From: Hydrogenovibrio marinus
Lineage (GTDB): Bacteria; Pseudomonadota; Gammaproteobacteria; Thiomicrospirales; Thiomicrospiraceae
Assembly: GCF_013340845.1 (NCBI RefSeq)
Contig: NZ_AP020335.1
Span: 744,001 to 808,000 of the forward strand
Length of the DNA: 64,000 nt
Direction of reading: 5' to 3'
Shown here piece by piece: positions 63,993-64,000 of the stretch. The position numbers and the translations under genes are program-made. The notes under the pieces are model-generated. The model ran no database searches. It was not told the origin of the DNA and saw nothing but the letters and a program-made list of their open reading frames with translations. Within the stretch, counting starts at the first letter, position 1. Each line of letters starts with the position of its first letter.

Positions 63993-64000
63993 TTGATGCA

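Overview
The window is a chromosomal segment of a gammaproteobacterium with fairly low to moderate GC content. Gene order is typical of that class: an lptD-surA-pdxA-rsmA-apaH operon, a dcw (division and cell wall) cluster, lgt-thyA-folA and sufBCDS. The gene set resembles the Thiomicrospira/Hydrogenovibrio (Piscirickettsiaceae/Thiotrichales) group, but that placement is an inference from memory and was not tested. There are no tRNAs, CRISPR arrays, integrases, transposases or phage genes. One structural RNA, RNase P RNA, lies at about 18.78-19.14 kb.

Layout. 0-7 kb holds nitrogen and phosphate control. glnA has a sigma-54 promoter and an NtrC-type site. phoU-phoB-phoR follows, convergent with a pit phosphate transporter. 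The region upstream of pit carries two oppositely oriented Pho boxes, one serving pit and the other a tiny secreted peptide. 7-9 kb holds a YfaE-like ferredoxin, an exported DsrE-like protein, BolA and a small membrane protein. 8.7-15.1 kb is the outer-membrane assembly operon, and 15.2-17.3 kb is amgK-murU peptidoglycan recycling with a HicA-like small ORF. 17.4-19.5 kb contains a small lipoprotein, yaaA, a 42-aa membrane ORF and rnpB. 19.5-32.3 kb is the first half of the dcw cluster, with ftsZ in an unusual place between rsmH and ftsL. 32.4-49.3 kb is a block of unrelated housekeeping and sensory genes (an SDR, two chemoreceptors, lgt, thyA, folA, znuABC with a CobW-like remnant, sufBCDS and two hypotheticals) that separates murG from murC. 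49.4-57.8 kb resumes the cluster as murC-ddl-ftsQ-ftsA-lpxC-secA, with no ftsZ at its usual site. 57.9-64 kb holds argJ, hisC, a Nudix-ThiE fusion, a hypothetical, coaE and a GGDEF-EAL protein that may run off the window edge.

How the genes fit together. Most of the window serves envelope building: lipid II synthesis (murE, F, D, C, G, mraY, ddl), septation (ftsZ, L, I, W, Q, A), lipid A (lpxC), LPS export (lptD with its chaperone surA), lipoprotein maturation (lgt), secretion (secA) and muropeptide recycling (amgK, murU). Around it are phosphate, nitrogen, zinc and Fe-S supply systems, each with a recognisable operator or genomic link.

The most interesting observations are: (1) a family of eight ~19-bp repeats (core ACCCCAACCTGGCAGATTT) on both strands, in intergenic DNA and inside four conserved genes, with one inverted pair forming the argJ/hisC terminator, an arrangement like known DNA-uptake sequences; (2) relocation of ftsZ within a split dcw cluster; (3) divergent Pho boxes controlling pit and a 41-residue exported peptide; (4) a degenerate COG0523/CobW-like protein attached to the zinc uptake locus.
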